Origin: Methylovorus sp035565335
GTDB lineage: Bacteria > Pseudomonadota > Gammaproteobacteria > Burkholderiales > Methylophilaceae
Assembly (NCBI GenBank): GCA_035565335.1
Contig: DATMSO010000089.1
Location: forward strand, 1 to 64,000
DNA length: 64,000 nucleotides
Direction of reading: 5' to 3'
Under the pieces are notes generated by a model. It was not told the origin of the DNA. It was given only the letters and a program-made list of their open reading frames with translations, and did not search any database. This document shows, in pieces, positions 25,301 to 33,431 of the stretch (its first letter is position 1; every line of letters begins with the position of its first letter). The position numbers and the translations under genes are program-made.

Positions 25301-27106
25301 TTATTTGCCTAAGGCATAGACCAGAACGTTATCACCTTGTTTGTACCCGAAAATTGCGTTGCCGCCAGCCGCCACGGCAATGTATTGAATACCATCGATT
25401 TCATAACTGATGGCGGGTGCGTTAACGCCTGCATCCGCCTTGGCCTGCCATAGCAGACTACCATTGGAGGCGTCATAGGCGGCAAAGTTTCCATTGCCCT
25501 CCCCCGTGAATACCAGTCCACCAGCCGTTGCCAGCACCCCACCCACCAGCGGTTGGGCTGTCTTGTGTTGCCAGGCGATTTTGCCATCGCTCAGGCGAAT
25601 GGCGGACAGCAAGCCCCAGCGTGGCTCTTCAGCAGGTTCCGATGAGGTATAGCGCAATAGTTTGCCATCGGCGTCCACCGACTCATGCAAAGTGTAGGTA
25701 ATCGGCGCGTGGATAGCGGCGACATATACCTGGCCTGCTGCTGCATCCAATGCCACTGGCGACCAGTTGGCACCACCCAAGATGCCCGGATAAAGCGTGG
25801 TGCCTTCTTTGCTGGCTTTGTGAAACAGGTTTTTTTGCGGGACAAAGGCTTCGGACTTGAACAGCAGACGCCCGGTGGCGCGGTCATGCGCGTAAAACCA
25901 GCCGGTCTTGCTAGCCTGGCCCACCGCCGCAATGGTCTTGCCATCGTGCTGCCATTCAAACAGAACAGGCGGGCTGGCAAGGTCATAGCCCCAGAGATCA
26001 TGCGGAACCTGCTGGTAATGCCAGCGCAGCTTGCCGGTCTCGATATCGAGCGCCACCAGAGAAACGGTATAGAGATTATCGCCCGGCCGTTCAATATCAT
26101 TCATTTGTGGGGAAGGATTGCCCGTGCCGAAATACAGCAGACCCAGGGCCGGATCCAGCGCCGGTGTGCTCCAGGCCGATCCGCCGCCGTACCGCCAGGC
26201 ATCCGGGTGCTGTTTAGCCTGGGCTTTTTCAGTGGCGACATCGCGATCCAGGATAAGCCCATCGGCGGTCTTCACAGTAAACTGCCCTAGCCAGTGCTCT
26301 GGCGAAATCGTATCAAACTGCCAGATGCGCTTGCCGCTTTCGGCATCAAATGCGGCAATAAAGCCGGGGCGGCCATAGCGCCCGGCCAAGCCGATAACGG
26401 CGCCCAGCGGCGCATCTTCGCGCGGATTATCAATGTGCAGGCCGTAACCGACACCGGTAATCCCCACCAATACCTTGCCCTTGTAAACAATAGGCGCCAT
26501 GGCAATGCCAATGCCGGTGCCACCTGACACCTTGGCACGGCTATTGGGGTCTTTGCTATCCAGAGAGGCCTGGCCTTCGGTTTCCACCGCCTGATCTACG
26601 GCATCAATATCCCACACCAGCTTGCCCGTCTTGGCATCGAGCGCAATCAGACGCGCATCCACCGTGCCCATGAACACCTTGCCGTAGGCGACCGCCACGC
26701 CACGGTTGGCAGGGCCGCAGCACATTTTCCAGTCCGGGCGGCGCTGATGCTCATAGCGCCAGAGTTCCTTGCCGGTGCGGGCATCCAGGGCAACCACATG
26801 ATTGTAAGGAAGTGAAAGGTACATCACGCCATTACTCACGATAGGCGTGGTTTGAAAGCTGCCGGTCACCCCGGTTTTGAATCGCCACGCTTCAGCGAGC
26901 TGACTCACATTGCTGCGATTGATAACGGTGGAAGTGGAAAACCGCTGATTAGTGTAATCACGACCAAAGCTAGGCCAGTCGGCGGGTTTCGGGTGCTGAA
27001 TCTGCTCGCTGTCGCTATCGGCATGGGCGCTCGGCGTGGTCAGCTGCATGCATAGAAAAATCACTGAAACTAGTTGTGCAGCAAGGCTTTTGCCTGTTGT
27101 TCTCAT
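25301..27106 (-). CDS. PQQ-type quinoprotein dehydrogenase, beta-propeller, with unusual active-site residues
   Basis: 601 residues from the ATG at 27106 (AGAGGTGG upstream, signal peptide ending AHA-DS). The longer open frame runs back over the divergent sigma gene and is rejected. Features are eight-bladed propeller repeats (ALDARTGKELW, ALDAKTGKLVW, AFDAESGKRIW, ALDIETGKLRW), the adjacent Cys129-Cys130 pair of PQQ alcohol dehydrogenases, and FGTGNPSP with the metal-ligand Asn. By eye, the catalytic Asp of MxaF/ExaA (in WDxD) is Gly373 in HDLWGYD, and the metal-ligand Glu aligns with Arg243. A periplasmic quinoprotein is likely, but classical methanol/ethanol oxidation is doubtful. Confidence 0.8.
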   Translation of the reverse strand: MRTTGKSLAAQLVSVIFLCMQLTTPSAHADSDSEQIQHPKPADWPSFGRDYTNQRFSTSTVINRSNVSQLAEAWRFKTGVTGSFQTTPIVSNGVMYLSLPYNHVVALDARTGKELWRYEHQRRPDWKMCCGPANRGVAVAYGKVFMGTVDARLIALDAKTGKLVWDIDAVDQAVETEGQASLDSKDPNSRAKVSGGTGIGIAMAPIVYKGKVLVGITGVGYGLHIDNPREDAPLGAVIGLAGRYGRPGFIAAFDAESGKRIWQFDTISPEHWLGQFTVKTADGLILDRDVATEKAQAKQHPDAWRYGGGSAWSTPALDPALGLLYFGTGNPSPQMNDIERPGDNLYTVSLVALDIETGKLRWHYQQVPHDLWGYDLASPPVLFEWQHDGKTIAAVGQASKTGWFYAHDRATGRLLFKSEAFVPQKNLFHKASKEGTTLYPGILGGANWSPVALDAAAGQVYVAAIHAPITYTLHESVDADGKLLRYTSSEPAEEPRWGLLSAIRLSDGKIAWQHKTAQPLVGGVLATAGGLVFTGEGNGNFAAYDASNGSLLWQAKADAGVNAPAISYEIDGIQYIAVAAGGNAIFGYKQGDNVLVYALGK

Positions 27107-27201
27107 ATCCACCTCTTGATTAAAGCCGGGAGTATTTCTAGCATGAGCCGGAGTATAAAGACTTATCAAATGCCATACCACTAACGAAACCAATAAGCAT
27201 A

Positions 27202-27765
27202 ATGGCCACCTCTCCCCCATCTTCCCCGGAGCTCTCCCTGCTCCTTGCCCGAACCTCGCAAGGAGACCGGCAAGCCTTCAGCAAACTCTACGAAGCTACA
27301 TCGGCGAAACTATTCGGGCTTGCCATACGTATATTGAGCAGACGCGATCTGGCTGAGGAGGCCCTGCAGGATGCTTTTGTCAGTGTCTGGCACCATGCTG
27401 GCAGTTTTAATGAAGACAAGGCATCGGCCATGACCTGGATGACCACCATCGTGCGCAACCGTTGCCTGGATATGTTGCGGGCCATGCCTCATGAGCACGG
27501 CTTGGGGGAGGATCAGGACTTTGATCAATGGGCATCGGAAGACCTCAGCCCCATCGAGCAAGCTATTTCAGGTCAGGAAGCCCATGTGTTGCTGAATTGC
27601 ATGAAAGCCCTGGCACCTCTGCAGCGCCAGGCCATTGCCATGAGTTATTTCCATGGACTGGCACACGAACAATTGGCCCAGCAATTGATCCAGCCATTAG
27701 GCACGATCAAGACCTGGATACGTCGGGGTTTGCAGTCTCTTAAAAACTGCATTGCGAAGGCCTGA
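27202..27765 (+). CDS. ECF-type RNA polymerase sigma factor
   Basis: 187 residues. Region 2 is clear (FSKLYEATSAKLFGLAIRIL, DLAEEALQDAFVSVWHHAGSF, AMTWMTTIVRNRCLDMLR), as is region 4 (ALAPLQRQAIAMSYFHGLAHEQLAQQL with GTIKTWIRRGLQSL). A SigK/ECF19-like group is the closest match I can suggest. The anti-sigma gene follows 4 nt after its stop. The divergent quinoprotein shares a 95-bp promoter region, and the light-responsive regulator gene lies 400 bp further on, so the sigma factor may drive either or both. Confidence 0.93.
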   Translation: MATSPPSSPELSLLLARTSQGDRQAFSKLYEATSAKLFGLAIRILSRRDLAEEALQDAFVSVWHHAGSFNEDKASAMTWMTTIVRNRCLDMLRAMPHEHGLGEDQDFDQWASEDLSPIEQAISGQEAHVLLNCMKALAPLQRQAIAMSYFHGLAHEQLAQQLIQPLGTIKTWIRRGLQSLKNCIAKA

Positions 27766-27769
27766 AAAC

Positions 27770-28471
27770 ATGAACTACGACAACGAACATCTGAAAGACA
27801 TGCTGAGCGCCGAATACGTGCTGGGCACCCTGCGTGGTAGAGCACGTCGGCGTTTTCTGCGCCTGGTGGAAACTCGGCCCGAATGGCAGGCCGCCATTGA
27901 CTGGTGGCGGCACCGACTGAATCTGCTGGCAGACATGGTGCCCGCTATTGCCCCTCGTAAAGAGGTGTGGCAGCACATCGAGATTCGTCTGTATGGGCAG
28001 CGCCTGCGCTCTGCCCTCAACTGGTGGCGTGGCCTGGCGCTTGCCGCCAGCAGCTTTGTCGTGGTGCTGGCCGTGTTTATGGTGATACAGGCGCAGCAAC
28101 CCGCGAGTATTACTTCCCCCGCTCCCACCAATGTGGCCGTGCTGACCGATACCGACGCCAAGGCCGGGTGGATGCTCAGCCTGACCAGAAGAAGCGATGG
28201 CAAAGCCGAGATGCATGCGGCCGCCTTGCCATCGTTACAGGCCTTTCCTGATAAATCCTTCGAACTCTGGGTATTGCCTCCGGATAAATCCGCCCCAGTC
28301 TCGCTCGGCATTCTGCCGCAGCAAGGCAAGGCCAGCATGCCCATCCCTCCTACTCTGCTGGCTGCACTTGATAAAGGCGGGCTGGCGGTCAGTCTTGAGC
28401 CACAAGGCGGCTCGCCGACAGGTGCGCCTACTGGCCCTGTGCTCTATCAGGGCAAGCTCGCCCAGATTTAG
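27770..28471 (+). CDS. membrane anti-sigma factor (RskA-like)
   Basis: 233 residues from the ATG at 27770. The N-terminal cytosolic anti-sigma domain (LKDMLSAEYVLGTLRGRARRR, then WWRHRLNLLADMVPA) has no zinc-binding HxxxCxxC motif. One transmembrane helix follows at about residues 87-108 (GLALAASSFVVVLAVFMV). The periplasmic RskA-type C-terminal domain includes SFELWVLPPDKSAPVSLG and LAVSLEPQGGSPTGAPTGPVLYQG. It should hold the upstream sigma factor at the membrane until a periplasmic signal triggers release. It is not the zinc-cupin ChrR type. Confidence 0.9.
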   Translation: MNYDNEHLKDMLSAEYVLGTLRGRARRRFLRLVETRPEWQAAIDWWRHRLNLLADMVPAIAPRKEVWQHIEIRLYGQRLRSALNWWRGLALAASSFVVVLAVFMVIQAQQPASITSPAPTNVAVLTDTDAKAGWMLSLTRRSDGKAEMHAAALPSLQAFPDKSFELWVLPPDKSAPVSLGILPQQGKASMPIPPTLLAALDKGGLAVSLEPQGGSPTGAPTGPVLYQGKLAQI

Positions 28472-28482
28472 CCTGCTGATGT

Positions 28483-28517
28483 GATCAGCCCGGGAGAAAA
28501 ATCCACCCGGGCTGATC
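28483..28517. terminator. long hairpin after the sigma/anti-sigma operon
   Basis: Perfect 12-bp stem GATCAGCCCGGG / CCCGGGCTGATC with an 11-nt loop, 12 nt after the anti-sigma stop. There is no T-run after it, so it may be a weak terminator or an mRNA-stabilising hairpin. Confidence 0.5.
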
Positions 28518-28704
28518 AACCAGCCTGGTGCATGCCCGCTTGTTCAGCCATTGCTTATGCAAGCGGTAGCTATGGCACTCCGTTGCTGCTCTGCCTGTCC
28601 ATGTTGCGCTGGAATCAAGATGAAATATGCATCTGGGTGAATCCAAATTCTGGATGGCGACGTATATGACCTATATCAGCATCGCGAAATAGCTTGGCTC
28701 ACTT

Positions 28705-28788
28705 GCATAAGTCTTTTTGAATAAGTATTGAATAAGTATTTTATGAATAAGTTATTGATGTATAAATAAATTAAACTTTTGCATAAGT
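28705..28788. repeat. five direct copies of [GC]MATAAGT upstream of the litR/carH-like gene
   Basis: Copies are at 28705-28712 (GCATAAGT), 28719-28726, 28730-28737 and 28745-28752 (GAATAAGT), and 28781-28788 (GCATAAGT). Same-strand spacings are 14, 11, 15 and 36 nt. The last copy overlaps the proposed -35 box. The array is probably a set of regulator-binding sites. Confidence 0.5.
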
Positions 28789-28806
28789 TTTGAATCGAAA
28801 TATAAG
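28779..28806 (+). promoter_or_regulatory. candidate promoter of the lipid-remodelling operon
   Basis: TTGCAT (28779-28784), 16-bp spacer, TATAAG (28801-28806), 64 nt before the regulator ATG. Flanked by the ATAAGT repeats upstream and a CRP/FNR-like palindrome downstream. Confidence 0.45.
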
Positions 28807-28814
28807 AAATGTGA

Positions 28815-28830
28815 TGTGAAGTAAATCACT
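28815..28830. promoter_or_regulatory. CRP/FNR-like palindrome
   Basis: TGTGA-AGTAAA-TCACT, one mismatch from the CRP consensus TGTGA-N6-TCACA. It lies over or just after the expected transcription start, a position suited to repression. Confidence 0.35.
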
Positions 28831-28869
28831 CACTAATAAAACAGTGTTTCCTTTTCAGGAGTCAGTAAT

Positions 28870-29799
28870 ATGCCAAATCCAGATGTAGATGCTTACCCAA
28901 TACGTACCGTCTCGGCATTAACCGGGATCAACCCAGTCACACTGCGGACCTGGGAACGTCGTTACCGACTGATCGAGCCGGTCCGCACTCCCAAAGGACA
29001 CCGCCTCTACACCAAAGACCAGATCGCTATTTTGCATAGGGTGGTCGATCTGCTGGATAAGGGTATCCCCATCAGTCGCATCAACTTTTCGCTGATTTCC
29101 GGCGAAGCCAATACCTACAGCAATCAGGAAGAAGAATTCTGGAATCGCCTGATTACCCGCATGACTGCCGCCGTGGCCAATTTCGACGAAGTGGTACTGG
29201 AAAGCACCTATAACGAAGCACTCTCGCTTTATTCCATTGAAATCGTGACCGACATGCTGCTGATGCCCATGCTGATCCGTCTGGGCGAGCGCTGGGAGCG
29301 TGGCGACGGCACCGTGGCCGAGGAGCACTTTTTTGGTGTGTATCTGCGTAATAAGCTCGGGGCCCGTTTTCACCACCGCAAGCGCCGCGATTATGGCCCT
29401 GCCCTGCTCACCGCCTGCATGCCGGGTGAGCGCCATGAAGCCGGCATTCTGCTGTTTGCCTTGAGCGCATATGACCATGGTTACCGCTGCATACTGCTGG
29501 GCACGGATATGCCTCTTGAAGAGCTACCTGCGGCTGTTGTGCAGTCCAAATCACGCGGCATCGTGCTCTCTGCCTCATTCATGACCGATGCATCGCTGAT
29601 GAAACGCCAGCTGACGCATCTGGTGAACGCCACCAATGTGCCCGTGTTTGTAGGCGGTCAGTCATCCGTCACCCTGCATGACGCCATCAAGGAAGCCGGC
29701 GCCGTGCCTCTGGGTATGGAGATCGAACAAAGCTTCAAGCGCATTGCTGAGTCATTCAAGAATAAATTTGCGCAAAGCCTGAATGTGGCGAGCGTGTAA
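28870..29799 (+). CDS. CarH/LitR-type MerR regulator with B12-binding photoreceptor signature
   Basis: 309 residues. The MerR winged helix spans about residues 8-75 (IRTVSALTGINPVTLRTWERRY, KGHRLYTKDQIAILHRV). The helical-bundle cobalamin cap covers about 85-170 and the Rossmann-like B12 domain about 178-300. The diagnostic residues of coenzyme-B12 photoreceptors are all present: Trp142 with nine residues before Glu152-His153 (W-x9-EH), and Glu187-x-His189-x-x-Gly192. In CarH/LitR, B12-bound tetramers repress in the dark and light breaks the Co-C bond to release DNA. Likely autoregulated together with the genes downstream. Confidence 0.93.
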   Translation: MPNPDVDAYPIRTVSALTGINPVTLRTWERRYRLIEPVRTPKGHRLYTKDQIAILHRVVDLLDKGIPISRINFSLISGEANTYSNQEEEFWNRLITRMTAAVANFDEVVLESTYNEALSLYSIEIVTDMLLMPMLIRLGERWERGDGTVAEEHFFGVYLRNKLGARFHHRKRRDYGPALLTACMPGERHEAGILLFALSAYDHGYRCILLGTDMPLEELPAAVVQSKSRGIVLSASFMTDASLMKRQLTHLVNATNVPVFVGGQSSVTLHDAIKEAGAVPLGMEIEQSFKRIAESFKNKFAQSLNVASV

Positions 29800-29825
29800 C
29801 CCATCGCAATCAATAAGGATTATTC

Positions 29826-30872
29826 ATGCAAGTCACCAAACTGGCGATTGACTGGTCGGAACGCGGCCTGGTGCCGGATTATGCAATACGCACGGGCATC
29901 CGACGCCTGCTGGAAGTTCGCTTGCAGGACATTGCCGCGGCAGATTGCGCCGTGGCCGCCGACATAGAAAACGCCTTCGTCAGCAGCATGCGTGAGGCGC
30001 CCATTGCCCTGGTGCCTGAGCTTGCCAATGCACAACATTACGAAGTGCCTGCCCGATTTTTTCAGCACTGCCTGGGCAAACACCGCAAATACAGTTCCTG
30101 CTACTGGGATAAAAACACCCGGACGCTGGACGAAGCCGAAGCGCTTGCCCTAAAGCTGACCTGCGAACATGCGGATTTGCAGGATGGGAACACCATCCTG
30201 GAACTGGGCTGCGGCTGGGGATCGCTCACCTTGTGGATGGCCAAGCATTATCCAGCCAGCCGCATCACGGCCGTATCCAACTCCAAATCCCAGCGTGAAT
30301 ACATTATGTCGGAGGCCATGAAGCGCGGCTTGCCCAACATCCAGGTGATTACCTGCGACATGAACGATTTCAATCCTGGCATGCAGTTCGACCGCATCGT
30401 CTCGGTCGAGATGTTTGAGCACATGCGCAATTACGAGACCATGTTCAAGCATGTGCATGACTGGCTGGTCCCTGGCGGGCGCTTCTTCATGCATATTTTT
30501 GTGCACAAGATGACCCCTTACGCCTTTGAAGTGGCAGGCGATGATGACTGGATGAGCCGGTTTTTCTTCTCCGGCGGCATGATGCCGAGCGATGATCTGC
30601 CTCTGCGCTTTCAGCGCCATTTGCAATTACGGCAGATGTGGCGCTGGGACGGCACGCATTATGAAAAAACCGCCAACGCCTGGCTCGCCAATATGGACGA
30701 GCATGCGGCGGCCATTGAGCCCATTCTGGCCGCGACTTACGGGGCACAAAATATCGAAATGTGGCGCAATCGCTGGCGCATCTTCTTCATGTCCTGCGCC
30801 GAGCTGTTTGGCTATCGCGACGGCCAGGAGTGGTGGGTAAGCCACTACCAGTTTGAGCGCCCAGCGGCTTGA
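29826..30872 (+). CDS. CFA synthase-like SAM-dependent lipid methyltransferase (first copy)
   Basis: 348 residues. SAM-binding motif I ELGCGWGSL at about 126-134, then ITAVSNSKSQREYI (the cyclopropane synthase family's substrate-handling segment) and FDRIVSVEMFEHMRNYE. The N-terminal domain is shorter than in canonical Cfa, and the HYDxGNxFF lipid-site motif of true CFA synthases is not evident. It therefore probably methylates an unsaturated acyl chain or a related lipid rather than making a standard cyclopropane. First structural gene of the operon, 26 nt after the regulator. Confidence 0.88.
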   Translation: MQVTKLAIDWSERGLVPDYAIRTGIRRLLEVRLQDIAAADCAVAADIENAFVSSMREAPIALVPELANAQHYEVPARFFQHCLGKHRKYSSCYWDKNTRTLDEAEALALKLTCEHADLQDGNTILELGCGWGSLTLWMAKHYPASRITAVSNSKSQREYIMSEAMKRGLPNIQVITCDMNDFNPGMQFDRIVSVEMFEHMRNYETMFKHVHDWLVPGGRFFMHIFVHKMTPYAFEVAGDDDWMSRFFFSGGMMPSDDLPLRFQRHLQLRQMWRWDGTHYEKTANAWLANMDEHAAAIEPILAATYGAQNIEMWRNRWRIFFMSCAELFGYRDGQEWWVSHYQFERPAA

Positions 30873-30886
30873 GGGCATTCATACCC

Positions 30887-31438
30887 ATGCCGTTAAAACT
30901 GATTAACTTTGTTTTATTCCAGCTGGGCTGGATGGCCTGCGTCTGGGGCGGTGCCCATGCGCTACCCTGGCTGGGTGTAGTCTTCACCTTGCCCATTCTG
31001 GCCTGGCATCTCCGCCATGCATTGCTTCCAGGCCAGGAAATCAAACTATTGCTATCTGCCATGGTGATCGGTGGCCTGAGTGATCAAGTCATTCTGCTAT
31101 CTGGTCTGGTGAGCTACCCGCCAGCTGCCTGGCCTGCGGGATTGTTACCAATATGGATGCTCTGCCTGTGGTTGCTGTTTGCTTCTACGCTTAATGTCAG
31201 CCTGCGCTGGTTGCGCGCTTCCATGCCGCTCGCTGCCGTATTTGGCTTGATTGGCGGCCCTATGGCTTACTGGGCCGCCGGCCGTCTTGGCGCGATTACA
31301 TTGTCTTCGGGTTATGTGCCATGGCTGGTGCTCGCCCTGGCCTGGGCTTGCCTGACGCCATTGCTGTTATGGCTGGCCGCCCGCTTTGATGGCTATACGG
31401 CAGTGCCTGATCAAGCACAAGGATGGTCGCATGTTTGA
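30887..31438 (+). CDS. DUF2878 family membrane protein
   Basis: 183 residues from the ATG at 30887 (a TTG overlapping the previous stop is the alternative). Five to six hydrophobic helices in the DUF2878 pattern: LINFVLFQLGWMACVWGGA, IGGLSDQVILLSGLVSYP, PIWMLCLWLLFASTLNVSL and IGGPMAYWAAGRLGA. The family is of unknown biochemistry but recurs in this CFA/DUF1365/FAD-oxidoreductase neighbourhood. The end overlaps the next gene by 8 nt. Confidence 0.88.
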   Translation: MPLKLINFVLFQLGWMACVWGGAHALPWLGVVFTLPILAWHLRHALLPGQEIKLLLSAMVIGGLSDQVILLSGLVSYPPAAWPAGLLPIWMLCLWLLFASTLNVSLRWLRASMPLAAVFGLIGGPMAYWAAGRLGAITLSSGYVPWLVLALAWACLTPLLLWLAARFDGYTAVPDQAQGWSHV

Positions 31439-32216
31439 CGGCAGCCTCTATCTTCAAGGCCTGGCGGCCATGGCTTTGTTCGGCCTTCTGGGCTGGATCA
31501 TCAGTGTCTATCGACACAATGTCACCATTGTCGACAGCATGTGGAGTTTGTTCTTTCTGCTGGGCGCGGGTGTGTATGCCTGGCTGGCTGGGCCTGAGCC
31601 GCGCACCTGGCTTGTTCTCGCTCTGGTCACCCTGTGGGCATTACGCCTGACCATCTACCTGAGCTGGCGTAACCGCGGCCCGCACGAAGATCACCGTTAC
31701 CAGGCCATCCGGCGCAACAACGAGCCGCATTTCTGGCTGAAAAGCCTATACATTGTTTTCGGCCTACAAGCCGTGCTGGCCTGGCTGGTTTCGCTGCCTT
31801 TGCTGGGTAGCCTGCTGTCCAGCGCCGCTCTTGGGTGGATGGATCTGCTGGGCGTCGCCCTATGGTTAACAGGTCTGCTGTGGGAAAGCATCGCCGATTG
31901 GCAGCTTGCCCGGTTCAAGGCAACCGCCCCTAAAGGTGCTGTCATGGATCGCGGCCTCTGGCGTTACAGCCGGCACCCGAATTATTTCGGCGAATTCTGC
32001 ATCTGGTGGGGCTTTTATCTGCTGGCCTTGTCGGCTGGCGCCTGGTGGGCCTTACCCGGTCCCTTGCTGATGACCTTGCTGCTGCTCAAGGTCAGTGGTG
32101 TGGCGCTGCTGGAAAAAGACATTGGTGACCGCCGCCCGGCCTATGCCGCCTATGTGCAATCCACCCCGGCGTTCTTCCCCTGGTTTCCCAAGTCTCGCGT
32201 TACAAAGGAAAACTAA
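31431..32216 (+). CDS. DUF1295 family membrane protein (steroid 5-alpha-reductase-like fold)
   Basis: 261 residues from the ATG at 31431 (AAGGA 8 nt upstream), overlapping the DUF2878 stop. About seven helices. The C-terminal part carries the DUF1295/isoprenylcysteine methyltransferase-like pattern: GLWRYSRHPNYFGEFCIWWGFYL with a conserved Arg-His-Pro-Asn-Tyr core, preceded by LSWRNRGPHEDHRYQAIR. Likely a NAD(P)H-dependent reductase or methyltransferase acting on a membrane lipid; the reaction is unproven. Confidence 0.88.
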   Translation: MFDGSLYLQGLAAMALFGLLGWIISVYRHNVTIVDSMWSLFFLLGAGVYAWLAGPEPRTWLVLALVTLWALRLTIYLSWRNRGPHEDHRYQAIRRNNEPHFWLKSLYIVFGLQAVLAWLVSLPLLGSLLSSAALGWMDLLGVALWLTGLLWESIADWQLARFKATAPKGAVMDRGLWRYSRHPNYFGEFCIWWGFYLLALSAGAWWALPGPLLMTLLLLKVSGVALLEKDIGDRRPAYAAYVQSTPAFFPWFPKSRVTKEN

Positions 32217-32217
32217 G

Positions 32218-32850
32218 ATGAAACTCTGGCACCTCAGCGGGCTGGCCCTTGTTTGCCATGCGGCCCAGACACAAGCACAGGAGTGGCAGTTCAATGTATT
32301 CCTGGATGAAAAGCCCATAGGCCAGCATCGTTTTATGCTGGATGACAATGGCGCGCAGCGCACGCTGACCAGCGAAGCGAGCTTTGATGTGAAGTTCCTG
32401 TTCGTGAATGCCTACCGCTATCGGCATACCGCCAGGGAACAATGGAATGGCAATTGCCTGAGCGCGATTGACGCTAAGACCGAAGAGAACCGCGAGACGA
32501 CTATCGTCAAAGGCGTATTGGATAAAAGTGCGGATAAAAGCGCGTTTGTCCTGCAATCGCCCAAGCCAAAAACTCTGGGCGAATGCGTCATGACCTTCGC
32601 CTACTGGAACCCCACTATGCTGAAGCAGACGCGCTTGCTGAATCCGCAGACCGGTGAATATCTGGATGCCCGCATTACCGCGCTGGGCAAGGAAAGCATA
32701 CAGGTCCGTGGTCAGGCCACCGATGCCGAGCATTACCGGCTGGAGGCGCCCAAACTCAAGATAGACCTGTGGTATTCCGCTGACCAGCAATGGCTGGCGC
32801 TGCGTTCAACCACGCCGGAAGGCTACATCATTAATTACAGGTTACGTTAA
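32218..32850 (+). CDS. DUF6134-like exported protein
   Basis: 210 residues from the ATG at 32218, one base after the previous stop, with AAAGGA upstream. An N-terminal signal (WHLSGLALVCHAAQTQAQ) precedes a beta-rich domain with FNVFLDEKPIGQHRFML, FDVKFLFVNAYRYRHTAREQW and a Cys pair (NCLSAID...GECVMTF). I match it by memory to the DUF6134 family, which occurs in this type of operon. A periplasmic lipid-binding or accessory role is a guess from context. Confidence 0.75.
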   Translation: MKLWHLSGLALVCHAAQTQAQEWQFNVFLDEKPIGQHRFMLDDNGAQRTLTSEASFDVKFLFVNAYRYRHTAREQWNGNCLSAIDAKTEENRETTIVKGVLDKSADKSAFVLQSPKPKTLGECVMTFAYWNPTMLKQTRLLNPQTGEYLDARITALGKESIQVRGQATDAEHYRLEAPKLKIDLWYSADQQWLALRSTTPEGYIINYRLR

Positions 32851-32852
32851 TC

Positions 32853-33431
32853 ATGCAAAACTCCCGAATGAAATCACGCCGATTGGCCTGGATGACCGCC
32901 TTTATCGCCAGTCTGCTAGGCGGTTGCGCCACGCAACAGCTGCCCCCGATTACGCCGGTACCCGAGGTGGACCTCGCCCGCTTTATGGGGCCGTGGTACG
33001 TAATTGCCGTGATCCCCACCGCGATAGAAACCGAGGCTTACAACGCCGTGGAGTCCTACCAGCTGGATAAGGATGGCACCATCGCCACCACATTCACCTT
33101 TAACAAGGGCGCGTTTGACGGCCCGCTCAAAACCTACAATCCACGTGGTTTTGTCCGTGAAGGCAGCAACAATGCAGTCTGGGGCATGCAGTTTATCTGG
33201 CCGATCAAGGCGGAATACCTGATTGCCTATCTGGATAGCGACTATCAGCACACCATCATCGCCCGCAATGCTCGCGATTATGTCTGGATCATGGCGCGGC
33301 AACCGCAGATCAGCGAAGACACTTACCAGAAGCTGGTCGCCGAGGTGATTGCCCTGGGCTACGATAGCCGCGCCTTGCGCAAGGTACCGCAGCAAGCTTT
33401 GCCTGCATCTAACTCGCAAGGGGCGCACTGA
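32853..33431 (+). CDS. lipocalin lipoprotein (Blc-like)
   Basis: 192 residues. Lipoprotein signal with lipobox LLGGC, acylated Cys near residue 24. The bacterial lipocalin domain has the GxW motif (FMGPWYVIAVIPT), NAVESYQLDKDGTI, YLIAYLDSDYQHTIIARNARDYVWIMARQP and a late TYQKLV helix. Blc-type lipocalins bind fatty acids or lysophospholipids at the outer membrane. In this operon it may carry the modified acyl chains. Its stop overlaps the next start by one base. Confidence 0.92.
   Translation: MQNSRMKSRRLAWMTAFIASLLGGCATQQLPPITPVPEVDLARFMGPWYVIAVIPTAIETEAYNAVESYQLDKDGTIATTFTFNKGAFDGPLKTYNPRGFVREGSNNAVWGMQFIWPIKAEYLIAYLDSDYQHTIIARNARDYVWIMARQPQISEDTYQKLVAEVIALGYDSRALRKVPQQALPASNSQGAH

Noticed and set aside
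25301..27220. XoxF/MxaF methanol dehydrogenase assignment for the quinoprotein
   Set aside because: Catalytic-segment residues differ (WGYD), and there is no adjacent cytochrome (MxaG/XoxG), MxaJ/XoxJ or small subunit.
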